Both the position numbers and the translations under genes were made by a program. The notes beneath the pieces are model-generated. The model searched no databases, was not told where the DNA came from, and was given only the letters and a program-made list of their open reading frames with translations. Of a DNA stretch of 64,000 nt, positions 57,146 to 64,000 are shown piece by piece. Origin of the DNA: Bradyrhizobium sp. 1 (GTDB lineage Bacteria > Pseudomonadota > Alphaproteobacteria > Rhizobiales > Xanthobacteraceae); the NCBI RefSeq assembly GCF_023073315.1, contig NZ_JADPJH010000014.1, positions 471,952-535,951 of the forward strand, given 5' to 3'. Position 1 is the first letter of the stretch, and the number at the start of each line of letters is the position of its first letter.

Positions 57146-58060
57146 TTATGACGTTTTGACGCCGGCCCGCTGCCGGGCCGGGATGGTCATGGCGGCGACG
57201 CCGAGGACGACGCAGGCAAGCCCGATCCAGGCGGTCTGGTTCAAGCTTTCCCCGAGGAAGGCGACGCTAATGCCAACCCCGATGGGCACGCGGAGATAGG
57301 CCTGCGCGGTGGTGCCGACCGAGCCCAGCGTCTGGATCAGGCGGAAGTAGATTGCGAAGGCGGCCGCGGTCGAGAACACGGCAAGCGCCAGGAGCGCCAG
57401 CACCGAGCTCAGCGAAGGCGACAGGGTCCAGGGGTGCTCGACCACGAGCGAGGCCGGAATCAGCGCGGCCGCGCCGGCCAGCAGCGAGCCGGCGGCGGGC
57501 GCCATGGGATCGAGGCCTTTGAAACTGCGACCGAAGATCGCGGCGCAGGCATAGCAGATGGTGGCGACCACAATCGCCGCCTCCGCGACCAGGCCGCCGC
57601 CGAGGTCGTGAAAGGCATCGACGCCGACAATCAGCAGGATGCCCGCCATGCCCGCCACGACCCCGAACAGCTTTCGCGGGCTCGTCGTCTCGTGGCGGGT
57701 GATGACCGCGGTGAGCAGGAAGGTGAAGATCGGCCCGGCCGAGTTGAGGATGGTGGCGAGCGACGCATCGACGTAGCGCTCGCCCCAGGCGATCAGCGTC
57801 CAGGGGATGACGCTGTTGAGCACGGCCTGAAAGGCGAAGCGCTGCCATGTCGCGGCATCCGTCGGCATGCTGACGCCGCGCGCCCGCATCACGACGAGCA
57901 GCAAGAGGCCTGCAATGGACGTGCGCGCCGCGATCAGCGTGATCGGCGGGATGGTGGCGACGCCGAGCTTGATGAAGGTATAGGAGCCGCCCCACAGCGT
58001 TGCGAGCGCGACCAGCAGCGCCAGTTCGACGGCGATGGTGGTGTCCTGCCGGTTGTCCAT
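57146..58060 (-). CDS. EamA/DMT-family transporter
   Basis: A 304-residue inner-membrane protein with ten predicted helices in two EamA repeats. Hallmarks are LVALATLWGGSYTFIKLGVATIPPITLIAARTSIAGLLL at the start and LAVFSTAAAFAIYFRLIQTLGSVGTTAQAYLRVPIGVGISVAFLGESLNQTAWIGLACVVLGV at the end. Exports or imports small metabolites; substrate unknown. A dyad lies upstream of its start (58113-58132). It is downstream of the Nudix gene on the same strand, but 79 bases away. Confidence 0.88.
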   Translation of the reverse strand: MDNRQDTTIAVELALLVALATLWGGSYTFIKLGVATIPPITLIAARTSIAGLLLLVVMRARGVSMPTDAATWQRFAFQAVLNSVIPWTLIAWGERYVDASLATILNSAGPIFTFLLTAVITRHETTSPRKLFGVVAGMAGILLIVGVDAFHDLGGGLVAEAAIVVATICYACAAIFGRSFKGLDPMAPAAGSLLAGAAALIPASLVVEHPWTLSPSLSSVLALLALAVFSTAAAFAIYFRLIQTLGSVGTTAQAYLRVPIGVGISVAFLGESLNQTAWIGLACVVLGVAAMTIPARQRAGVKTS

Positions 58061-58112
58061 TGTACGTCCCGTCCATGCCGCGATGGATGGAACCTAGCGC
58101 GCCCACAGCCGG

Positions 58113-58132
58113 CGATACTTCGCTGAGTATCG
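58113..58132. promoter_or_regulatory. Inverted repeat between Nudix and DMT genes
   Basis: CGATACT (58113-58119) and AGTATCG (58126-58132) form a perfect 7-bp dyad around a six-base loop. It lies between the end of the Nudix gene and the start of the DMT gene, so it may be an operator or a weak stop. Confidence 0.4.
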
Positions 58133-58139
58133 AAGTGTG

Positions 58140-58934
58140 CTAGCCGACCGCGCCGACCTCGAACACCTCGCCGTCATAGCCGGCTTCACGGGGGATGCGG
58201 AGCTGGCGGCCGGTCTCGGTCTTGGTCATCACCGGCATCACCGTGACGACGGACATGCCCTTGGCATGATCGAGCGCGGCGCTCACGCTGCCTTGCTTCG
58301 CAAGCCGGATCAAATTGCGCGTGGTCGGAAACGGCAGCTTGAAGCGGCCGCTCTCGCCACCCTCCACCGCTTCGCGCGGCGACACCCAGATCGAATCGGT
58401 GGACTCCCGACCGTCATGGGCACCGAGCTGATCGGGCGGTGCCGCCGCGAGGAAGAACCAGGTGTCGAACCGCTTCGGCATGCCCTCCGGCGTGATCCAG
58501 TGCGCGTAAGGCACGAGCGTGTCGAGCGCGAGCTGGAGGTCATTGTCGGAGAGAATGCTGAGGAAGCTGATCTTATGCTCGTTGAGCGCGACGCGATGCG
58601 CATCTGCGATCTCGCCCGCGCGGTTCGCATCAATCGGCGTATCCGAACCCTTGGGGCGCGCCAGCAGGATGCCGCTTTCCTCGAACGTCTCGCGGATCGC
58701 GGCGATACGAAAGCCGCGCTCCGATTCGCTCAGGGCCTCGCCGCCCGAATACAGGTCGGACCGCTTGACGATCTCCTGATCGCCGGCATCGACACTGCCG
58801 CCCGGAAACACCAGCGCGCCCGAGTTGAACTCGATCTGATGATGGCGGACCATCATGAAGACCTCAACCTCCTTGGCGCCGTCACGGAGCAGGAGGATCG
58901 TCGAGGCCGGGCGTGATGCTGATGTCTCCGGCAT
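58140..58934 (-). CDS. Nudix hydrolase
   Basis: A 264-residue enzyme cleaving nucleoside-diphosphate-linked compounds, probably with coenzyme A or related substrates. The Nudix box starts at GGSVDAGDQE and includes REAAIRETFEESGILLA-type sequence (IAAIRETFEESGILLARP). PGGSVDAG and RETFEESG mark the catalytic helix with metal-binding glutamates. Long insertions before and after the box (ALNEHKISFLSILSDNDLQLALDTLVPYAHWITPEGMPKRFDTWFFLA) resemble the NUDT7/NUDT19-type branch. It starts four bases after the aldolase-family gene, in one operon with the CoA-thioester genes. Confidence 0.86.
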   Translation of the reverse strand: MPETSASRPASTILLLRDGAKEVEVFMMVRHHQIEFNSGALVFPGGSVDAGDQEIVKRSDLYSGGEALSESERGFRIAAIRETFEESGILLARPKGSDTPIDANRAGEIADAHRVALNEHKISFLSILSDNDLQLALDTLVPYAHWITPEGMPKRFDTWFFLAAAPPDQLGAHDGRESTDSIWVSPREAVEGGESGRFKLPFPTTRNLIRLAKQGSVSAALDHAKGMSVVTVMPVMTKTETGRQLRIPREAGYDGEVFEVGAVG

Positions 58935-58938
58935 TCGA

Positions 58939-59892
58939 CTAACCCGCGGCGCTGGATTGCGGGCCGAGATTGGCGCGCTTGTCGATGCGGGCGACGCGCG
59001 ACAGCAAATACTCGACTTCGGCCTTCGCCGTCGGCGTGATGGTCGCGCCGGGCTTGCGCTGGGCGCTGGAGGAGATGATGCCGCGCTTCTGGAGCACGTA
59101 TTTGCGCACGGCAAGGCCCGCACCCGGCTGCTGTTCGTAACGGATCAGCGGCAGATGGGCGTCGAACAGATCATGCGCGGCATCGCGCTTGCCGGCCTTG
59201 GAGAGGTTCACGACGTCGATCAGAAGCTCCGGGAAAGCATAGCCGGTCATGGCACCGTCGGCGCCGCGCTCCATCTCGAAGTCCAGGAACGTGCCGCCAT
59301 TGCCGCAGAGGATCGAGAGCGGGCGGAGCGAGCCGTCCTTCTGGAAGCCGCGCAGGGTCGTGATCTTCTCGAGGCCCGGCCAGTCCTCATGCTTGAGCAT
59401 CACGCAATTTGCATTGTCCATGACGATCTTGCGGATCACCGCAGGCGTGAAGATCACCGACAAGGTCAGCGGATAGTCCTGGAGCACCCAGGGTACATCC
59501 GGCCCGATCGCCTCCGCCGCCTGCTTGTAATAGCCGACGATCTGGTCGTCGGTGCGGAGCGACGGCGGCGGCGCGATCATGACGCCGGCCGCGCCTGCGT
59601 CCATGGACGCTTTCGCCAGCGAACGCATGGTGGCAAAGCCGGGCGCGGAGACGCCGACGATCACCTGCATTGTCTTGGCGCGCTTGACGAAGCGCACCGC
59701 GACCTGCTCGGCCTCGACGGCGTCGAGCTTCGGCGCCTCACCGAGGATGCCGAGCACGGTCACGCCGTCGCAGCCGACCTCCTCGTAGAAATCGGTCAGG
59801 CGGTCGATCGAGCGTTCGTCGATCCGTCCGTCATCGTGGAACGGCGTCGGCGCGATTGCGAAGGTGCCCTTGGCGTCGGCGGTCAGTTTCAT
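58939..59892 (-). CDS. Dihydrodipicolinate synthase-family aldolase
   Basis: A 317-residue class I aldolase/lyase of the DHDPS/NAL superfamily. TIM-barrel start FAIAPTPFHDDGRIDERSIDRLTDFYEEVGCDGVTVLG contains the TPF motif; LQDYPLTLS carries the catalytic Tyr, VMLKHEDWP holds the Schiff-base Lys, and GNGGTFLDFE follows. True DapA has a more specific end, so this is a sister enzyme with unknown aldehyde or keto acid substrate. Its stop lies four bases before the Nudix start. It belongs to the minus-strand operon but a 39-base repeat separates it from the SDR gene. Confidence 0.87.
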   Translation of the reverse strand: MKLTADAKGTFAIAPTPFHDDGRIDERSIDRLTDFYEEVGCDGVTVLGILGEAPKLDAVEAEQVAVRFVKRAKTMQVIVGVSAPGFATMRSLAKASMDAGAAGVMIAPPPSLRTDDQIVGYYKQAAEAIGPDVPWVLQDYPLTLSVIFTPAVIRKIVMDNANCVMLKHEDWPGLEKITTLRGFQKDGSLRPLSILCGNGGTFLDFEMERGADGAMTGYAFPELLIDVVNLSKAGKRDAAHDLFDAHLPLIRYEQQPGAGLAVRKYVLQKRGIISSSAQRKPGATITPTAKAEVEYLLSRVARIDKRANLGPQSSAAG

Positions 59893-59918
59893 TGGGTCTC
59901 TCTGTCCTATCGTCTATC

Positions 59919-59957
59919 GTCATTCCGGGCTCGCGACTGCGTCGCGCCCGGAATGAC
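59919..59957. repeat. Dispersed palindromic repeat (GTCATTCCGGGC type)
   Basis: GTCATTCCGGGC (59919-59930) and GCCCGGAATGAC (59946-59957) bound a 39-base element. It lies between the SDR and aldolase genes within the operon-like array. I recognise the sequence as a frequent Bradyrhizobium extragenic repeat. Confidence 0.8.
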
Positions 59958-59964
59958 AGCTAGC

Positions 59965-60843
59965 CTAAAACCTCCGCGCGCCCATCTTGATCTGCTCCTC
60001 GGAGAAGAAGATCTCCTCGGCATGCTCAGCGATGTCCCGGGCGTTCCAGCCCGTGTGCGGCGGTTTCCAGCCGTCCATTTCCATCATCCGCATTTCGCGT
60101 ACGCCGCGGGGCCCGGACACGCCCAGCACCTTACCGGTCTGGTCGCCCGACAAGTCGCTGACCATGTATAGCACGGCCGGGGCGATGCCGTCCGGCCCCA
60201 GCGCCGCGCCGGGGTTCTCCTTATAGCGGGGCAGGTCTGCGGTCATGCGGGTCAGGGCGCCCGGGGCCAGCGTCCAGATCCGGATGTTGTATTTCCGGCC
60301 CTCGATCGCCAGCACGTTGGAGAGGCCCCAGATGCCGCCCTTGGCCGCGCCGTAATTGCTCTGGCCGAAATTGCCGATCAGCCCTGATGTCGAGGAGGTG
60401 TTGACGATGACACCGCCGCCATTTTCCCGCATCCAGCGAAACACCGGCATGGTGCAACAAAAGGTACCCTTGAGGTGGACCTTGATGACCTTGTCCCAGT
60501 CGGATTCGGAGGCCTTCGAGAAGGTCTGGTCACGCAGGATACCGGCATTGTTGACGAGGATGTCAGCGCGGCCGAAATGCTTGATGGCATCGTCGAAGAG
60601 AGATTGTCCGCCCTCCATGCTGGAGATGTCGGCACCGTTGGCGACGGCCTTGCCGCCCTCGGCCTTGATCGCGTCGACCACCGTCTGCGCCATCGATTTG
60701 TCGGCGCCGGATCCGTCACGGGGGCCGCCGAGATCGTTGACGACGACCGAGGCCCCTTCCCGCGCGAACAGTTTTGCATAGGCCTCACCGAGCCCGCCGC
60801 CCGCGCCGGTGATCAACGCAACCTTGCCGTCGAGTAGTCCCAT
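59965..60843 (-). CDS. SDR 3-hydroxyacyl-CoA dehydrogenase-like enzyme
   Basis: A 292-residue short-chain dehydrogenase of the multifunctional-enzyme type. The cofactor motif is TGAGGGLGEAYA, followed by NDLGGPRDGSG, which is characteristic of the peroxisomal-type hydroxyacyl-CoA dehydrogenase branch. NNAG and Ser/Tyr/Lys catalytic residues (TSSTSGLIGNFGQSNYGAAKGG) are intact. GGAG eight bases before the ATG. It sits after a MaoC-like hydratase gene, so the two likely perform hydration and oxidation steps in breakdown of an unusual acyl-CoA. Confidence 0.88.
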   Translation of the reverse strand: MGLLDGKVALITGAGGGLGEAYAKLFAREGASVVVNDLGGPRDGSGADKSMAQTVVDAIKAEGGKAVANGADISSMEGGQSLFDDAIKHFGRADILVNNAGILRDQTFSKASESDWDKVIKVHLKGTFCCTMPVFRWMRENGGGVIVNTSSTSGLIGNFGQSNYGAAKGGIWGLSNVLAIEGRKYNIRIWTLAPGALTRMTADLPRYKENPGAALGPDGIAPAVLYMVSDLSGDQTGKVLGVSGPRGVREMRMMEMDGWKPPHTGWNARDIAEHAEEIFFSEEQIKMGARRF

Positions 60844-60870
60844 GGTGGCTTCTCCCTGTTTGTTTTTATT

Positions 60871-61003
60871 CTCGTGTCCCGGACGCGATGTAGCGTGCAA
60901 CGCTGCGTCGCAGAGCCGGGAGCCAGTTTCTTTGCCCCGGGCGCACTCTGGGCCCCGGCTCAGCAGCGCACCACTACGTGCTGCGCTGCGTCCGGGGCAC
61001 GAG
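60871..61003. repeat. Dispersed palindromic repeat, copy 2 of 3 (CTCGTGYCCCGGACG family)
   Basis: A 133-base palindrome beginning CTCGTGTCCCGGACG and ending CGTCCGGGGCACGAG with internal GAGCCGGGAGCC/GGCCCCGGCTC. It separates the SDR and MaoC-like genes. Compare copies at 39908-40074 and 63735-63873. Confidence 0.82.
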
Positions 61004-61009
61004 ACCGAC

Positions 61010-61870
61010 CTAACCCAGCACCGTCTTCCCGTTCCTGATCACCGTGACGCCGCGCGCCTTCACCTTGGCTTCGAACGAGATCACGCCGCCGTCCTTCCAG
61101 AGGTCCATGGTCACGGTCTCGCCGGGATAGACCGGCGAAGAAAACCGCGCGACGTGCTGGCGGAAAGCGCTCGCGTCATAGTCGGCATAGGTTTGCAGCA
61201 CACCACGGCAGGTGATGCCGTAGGTGCACATGCCGTGCAGGATCGGGCGCGGGAAGCCGGCCTTCTTGGCAAACTCCGGATCAGAGTGCAACGGGTTGCG
61301 GTCGCCGCAGAGGCGATAGACCAGCGCCTGGTCGGGACGCGTGACGATGTCGATGGTCTTGTCGGGCGCGCGCGAGGGGATCTTGTGCGGATCGGGCTGG
61401 GTCAGGTTCGGCCCGCCAAAACCGCCGTCGCCGCGGGCGAAACGCGAGGCGACCAGCGTCGCGAGCTTCTCGCCCTTCTCGTTCTTGAGCACGGTCTGGT
61501 GAGCGATGACGACGCCCTTGTCCTTGCCCTTGTCGTAGACCTCGATAACGGAAGAGTCGGCGGTGATGTGCGCGGCCACCGGCAGCGGCTGGTGGAAGGT
61601 GATGTCGCGCTCGCCGTCGACCACCATGACGCGGTTGAGATTCATTTCGCCGGGGCCCGAGCCCCAGGATGCGACGGAGGCAAAGGTCGGCACCACCTTG
61701 AGCGGCCGCGGCGTCAGCGTGCCCTCGTTGACGAAGGCGAGCTCGTTCTCGTCCATGGGATCGGCGCCGAGGCCGATGCCGTAGGCATAGAGCATCACTT
61801 CGCGATCGCCGTAGGCGTATTTCTGGCCAATGTTTTTCAGGCCTTTGAGTTCTTCGTATCTGGCGGACAT
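61010..61870 (-). CDS. MaoC-like enoyl-CoA hydratase (double hot-dog)
   Basis: A 286-residue hydratase with two hot-dog domains, as in the peroxisomal hydratase 2 class. The C-terminal half carries QALVYRLCGDRNPLHSDPEFAKKAGFPRPILHGMCTYG, with the catalytic Asp and His of the R-specific hydratase motif. The N-terminal half (YAYGDREVMLYAYGIGLGADPMDENELAFV) is the inactive-looking first hot dog. I start at 61870, matching homologues (ARYEELK). It is separated from the SDR by a repeat and from the OB-fold protein by another, though all read on one strand. Confidence 0.9.
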   Translation of the reverse strand: MSARYEELKGLKNIGQKYAYGDREVMLYAYGIGLGADPMDENELAFVNEGTLTPRPLKVVPTFASVASWGSGPGEMNLNRVMVVDGERDITFHQPLPVAAHITADSSVIEVYDKGKDKGVVIAHQTVLKNEKGEKLATLVASRFARGDGGFGGPNLTQPDPHKIPSRAPDKTIDIVTRPDQALVYRLCGDRNPLHSDPEFAKKAGFPRPILHGMCTYGITCRGVLQTYADYDASAFRQHVARFSSPVYPGETVTMDLWKDGGVISFEAKVKARGVTVIRNGKTVLG

Positions 61871-61912
61871 TTTTCTGGTTTCCTCCCGGAGATCACCGGC
61901 GCTCATTGATGC

Positions 61913-62059
61913 GCCCTCTCCCCTTGTGGGAGAGGGCTGCGAGGTACCGGCCACATACGCGTTTGGGTGAGGGGTTGCTTCCTCATCGAAAGCTCTCTGC
62001 GCGAAGAGATACCCCTCATCCGGCGCTTCGCGCCACCTTCTCCCACAAGGGGAGAAGGG
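61913..62059. repeat. Dispersed palindromic repeat (CCCTCTCCCC type)
   Basis: A 147-base element. Two short hairpins with similar sequence (61913-61937 and 62036-62059) are reverse complements apart from two bases and enclose a GGGTGAGGGG/CCCCTCATC pair. It is inserted between the OB-fold protein and MaoC-like genes. I recognise its ends as a frequent Rhizobiales repeat. Confidence 0.78.
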
Positions 62060-62065
62060 AAGAAT

Positions 62066-62455
62066 TTAGGCCGGCGTGAAGAACGGCAGCGGTGCACCAT
62101 CGGTCGGCTTGAACACCACCTTCACCTTCTGGCCGATCTTGAGCTTCTCCAGATCGCAGTCGACGAAGTTGGTCTGCAGCGACGGCCCTTCCTTCAGCGT
62201 GACGTAACCGATGGCATAAGGACCCGTCGGCGACTTCCGCATCAGGCTCCAGGTGTAAATCGTGCCCTCGCCCGAAGCCTCCTCCCACACCGTCTTGTCC
62301 GAATAGCAGAACGGGCAGATCGAGCGCGGGAAGTAATGCGCTTCGCCGCACGCCGTGCAGCGCTTGATCATGAACTTGCCCTGCTTGGCCGCGTCCCAGA
62401 ACGCGGCGGTCTCCGGATTGGTCACCGGTGCCGGATATTTTTTTGCATCTGCCAT
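62066..62455 (-). CDS. OB-fold/zinc-ribbon (DUF35) partner of thiolase
   Basis: A 129-residue protein. The rubredoxin-like zinc ribbon CTACGEAHYFPRSICPFC (two CxxC-type pairs) is followed by an OB fold (GEGTIYTWSLMRKSPTGPYAIGYVTLKEGPSLQTNFVD). DUF35 proteins bind thiolases or steroid-aldolases and stabilise or gate them. The one-base overlap with the thiolase stop (TGATG) shows coupled translation and supports a complex of the two. Confidence 0.9.
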   Translation of the reverse strand: MADAKKYPAPVTNPETAAFWDAAKQGKFMIKRCTACGEAHYFPRSICPFCYSDKTVWEEASGEGTIYTWSLMRKSPTGPYAIGYVTLKEGPSLQTNFVDCDLEKLKIGQKVKVVFKPTDGAPLPFFTPA

Positions 62456-63612
62456 CACACGCGCTCCAGAATGGCCGTCGAGGCGGCGTGGCGAACACCC
62501 AGAAGGCCGCCGGTGCCGTGGGCGATGGCGAGATCGCAGTTCTTGACCTGCACCTTCGGATGCGCCTCGCCGCGCAGCTGCCGCACGGCTTCGAGGATCT
62601 TGGTCATGCCGCCACGGTTGACGGGATGGTTGCTGCACAGCCCACCGCCGTCGGTGTTGAACGGCAGCTTGCCGACGCCCGAGATCAGGTTGCCGTCGGC
62701 GACAAACTTTCCGCCCTCGCCCTTCTTGCAGAAGCCGAGGTCCTCGAGCTGCATCAGCACCGTGATGGTGAAGCTGTCGTAGATGGAAGCGTATTTGATG
62801 TCCTTCGGCGTGATACCGGCTTCCTCGAACGCGCGCGGGCCGGACCAGATTCCGGCGGAGTAAGTGAGATCGAGATCCTTGCCGCCGCGCGGGCCCTTCA
62901 TGGCTTCGCCATGGCCGATCAGCTTGACCAGAGGTTTCTTCAGGCTCCTGGCGATCTCCGGCGTGGTCACGATCAGCGCGCCGCCGCCGTCGGAGACGAC
63001 GCAGCAATCCATCCGATGCAGGGGATCGGAGATCATCGGCGAGTTCAGCACGTCCTCGACGGTGACGACGTCCTTGAGCATCGCATGCGGATTGTATTGC
63101 GCGTGATGGGAGGCCGCGACCTTGATCCAGGCGAGCTGCTCGCTGGTGGTGCCATAGTCGTGCATATGGCGCATGGCACACATGCCATAGGCATTGTGCG
63201 TGGTCGCGCCGTAAGCGGTCTCGAAATCGGCTTCGGCGCCCTGTGCCCGCGGCGGCATCGCGCCGGTGCGCGGCTTGCCGGCAAGCGTGATCAGCGCGAT
63301 CGAGCACTTGCCCGCCGCGATCGCCTCAGCGGCATGGCCGAGATGGATGATATAGGAACAGCCGCCGGTCTCGGTGGAATCGACGTGACGGAGCTTTTTG
63401 GTGTTCAGCCCGAGATAATCGACCATCGGCCAGGCGCCGCCGGGCGCATCGCCGGCGCAGAAATAAGCGTCGATGTCGTCCTTGCTGATCCCGGCATCCT
63501 CGATCGCGCCCTTGGCGACCTCGGCATGGAGCTGCGCGGTGGATTTGTCCGGCGCATGCCGGGTCGGGTGTTCGAAAATCCCGGCAATGTAGGCCTTGCC
63601 CTTGATGGTCAA
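62455..63612 (-). CDS. SCP2-type thiolase-like protein
   Basis: A 385-residue thiolase-fold protein. The start is TTG at 63612 (GGAG seven bases upstream); no ATG fits. The nucleophile region is TETGGCSYIIHLGHAAEAIAAGKC, with Cys in the position of thiolase Cys; downstream GGGLCSNHPVNRGG and CDLAIAHGTGGLLG supply the His residues. Together with the DUF35 partner this resembles SCP2/steroid-type thiolases. In some such pairs the thiolase fold acts in retro-aldol rather than thiolytic cleavage. It heads the operon-like array that continues to the Nudix gene. Confidence 0.87.
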   Translation of the reverse strand: MTIKGKAYIAGIFEHPTRHAPDKSTAQLHAEVAKGAIEDAGISKDDIDAYFCAGDAPGGAWPMVDYLGLNTKKLRHVDSTETGGCSYIIHLGHAAEAIAAGKCSIALITLAGKPRTGAMPPRAQGAEADFETAYGATTHNAYGMCAMRHMHDYGTTSEQLAWIKVAASHHAQYNPHAMLKDVVTVEDVLNSPMISDPLHRMDCCVVSDGGGALIVTTPEIARSLKKPLVKLIGHGEAMKGPRGGKDLDLTYSAGIWSGPRAFEEAGITPKDIKYASIYDSFTITVLMQLEDLGFCKKGEGGKFVADGNLISGVGKLPFNTDGGGLCSNHPVNRGGMTKILEAVRQLRGEAHPKVQVKNCDLAIAHGTGGLLGVRHAASTAILERV

Positions 63613-63734
63613 ATAAGGTCTCCGCTGGCGTGTCTTCTTGCCCGTTTTTTCTGAACCCCGGTGGCTTGATTGGCAAGCGAGTAAATATTCCGTCGGGCGA
63701 GAGGGCAGCCGGTCGGCGCAAGTGGGCCGATGCT

Positions 63735-63873
63735 CTCGTGTCCCGGACGCGCTGCAACGCGTCAGCGTTGCTGCGCAGAGCCGGGACCCATGGGCCGCGA
63801 GCTCGGGTGCGACGTGGGCCTCGGCTCTGCAGCGCACCGCTAAGGCGCGCCGCGCTGCGTCCGGGGCACGAGA
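63735..63873. repeat. Dispersed palindromic repeat, copy 3 of 3 (CTCGTGYCCCGGACG family)
   Basis: A 139-base palindrome beginning CTCGTGTCCCGGACG and ending CGTCCGGGGCACGAG with internal GAGCCGGGACCCATG/CCTCGGCTCTG. It is the closest to copy 2 in length. Confidence 0.82.
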
Positions 63874-63955
63874 GCCTGCTTAGCCGACACACCTCCGCCT
63901 CCTCGCGGCAGATCCTGCCCGAGCCATGTTTCCGTCTTGCTCCCCTGTCGAAACA

Positions 63956-64000
63956 GAGGGCGCAGGGAAGACCGGGTGCCGGCCGGGCACCCACGGTCCA
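63956..64000. repeat. Start of second GCGCAGGGAAG-type repeat (cut by window end)
   Basis: GAGGGCGCAGGGAAGACCGGG matches the end of the element at 39705-39819 with one difference within the 17-base arm. The distal part is outside the window. Confidence 0.6.

Larger units (their letters stand above)
63613..64000. other. 388-base gene-free stretch with two repeats, to window end
   Basis: No gene is supported. The first 120 bases hold the thiolase promoter region; the rest contains one copy of the CTCGTG repeat and the start of a GCGCAGGGAAG element that is cut by the window. Confidence 0.65.

Noticed and set aside
55057..57159. A 700-codon plus-strand frame opposite the membrane histidine kinase
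   Set aside because: Antisense shadow; all kinase motifs are intact on the minus strand.

Overview
The window is a high-GC chromosomal segment from an alphaproteobacterium, most likely Bradyrhizobium or a close relative (Nitrobacteraceae). The evidence is the gene families present (GbsR/DUF4166 pair, FixJ-type regulator, PAS hybrid kinases with the Bradyrhizobium architecture, many Bug and DMT proteins) and several palindromic repeats I recognise as multi-copy in that genus. No rRNA, phage, IS or CRISPR is visible. One tRNA (Arg, TCG) is present.

Layout. 1-7.2 kb: DUF4166 protein and its GbsR-like regulator behind a leaderless, palindrome-covered promoter; a PAS hybrid kinase; acylphosphatase with an oxaloacetate-decarboxylase-like protein; the biotin-carrying alpha subunit of propionyl/acetyl-CoA carboxylase; a zinc-ribbon metallopeptidase. 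7.4-13.2 kb: a second PAS hybrid kinase, a small DMT protein, a frameshifted MFS gene and an ArsB-like permease. 13.2-18.6 kb: a hexonate (L-idonate/gluconate-like) catabolic locus, with GntR regulator and MFS transporter divergent from an enolase-superfamily dehydratase, an IdnO-like SDR and an IdnD-like zinc dehydrogenase. 18.6-22.6 kb: a secreted DUF2380/3280-like protein, a NarL-type two-component pair and a polytopic membrane protein. 22.8-28.2 kb: IclR regulator, two orphan solute-binding proteins, an ArsR-SRPBCC pair with two matching operators, and a class C beta-lactamase-like hydrolase. 28-32 kb: outer-membrane barrel, SDR, GNAT and small secreted proteins.

32-39.3 kb is the most distinctive block: five consecutive short secreted proteins built from curlin-like Q-x-G-x(2-3)-N repeats, a FixJ-type regulator, and a divergent MacA-MacB-type exporter operon followed by a stand-alone LuxR-type DNA-binding protein. 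No csgG/E/F-like gene is in the window. I think this is a candidate functional-amyloid locus with non-canonical partners.

39.3-40.2 kb is a gene-free block of dispersed repeats ending in a good Pho box in front of a secreted phosphatase. 42-50 kb holds 1-Cys peroxiredoxin, photolyase, a lysine-rich histone-H1-like protein, a DMT exporter and small secreted proteins. 50-58 kb holds an AraC regulator, the tRNA, small membrane proteins, a VOC protein, a GrlR-like protein, a large membrane histidine kinase and another DMT protein. 58-64 kb is a minus-strand operon-like array (thiolase, OB-fold partner, MaoC hydratase, SDR, DHDPS-family aldolase, Nudix hydrolase) typical of CoA-thioester degradation, split internally by three palindromic repeats. 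The last 390 bases hold two more repeats and no gene.
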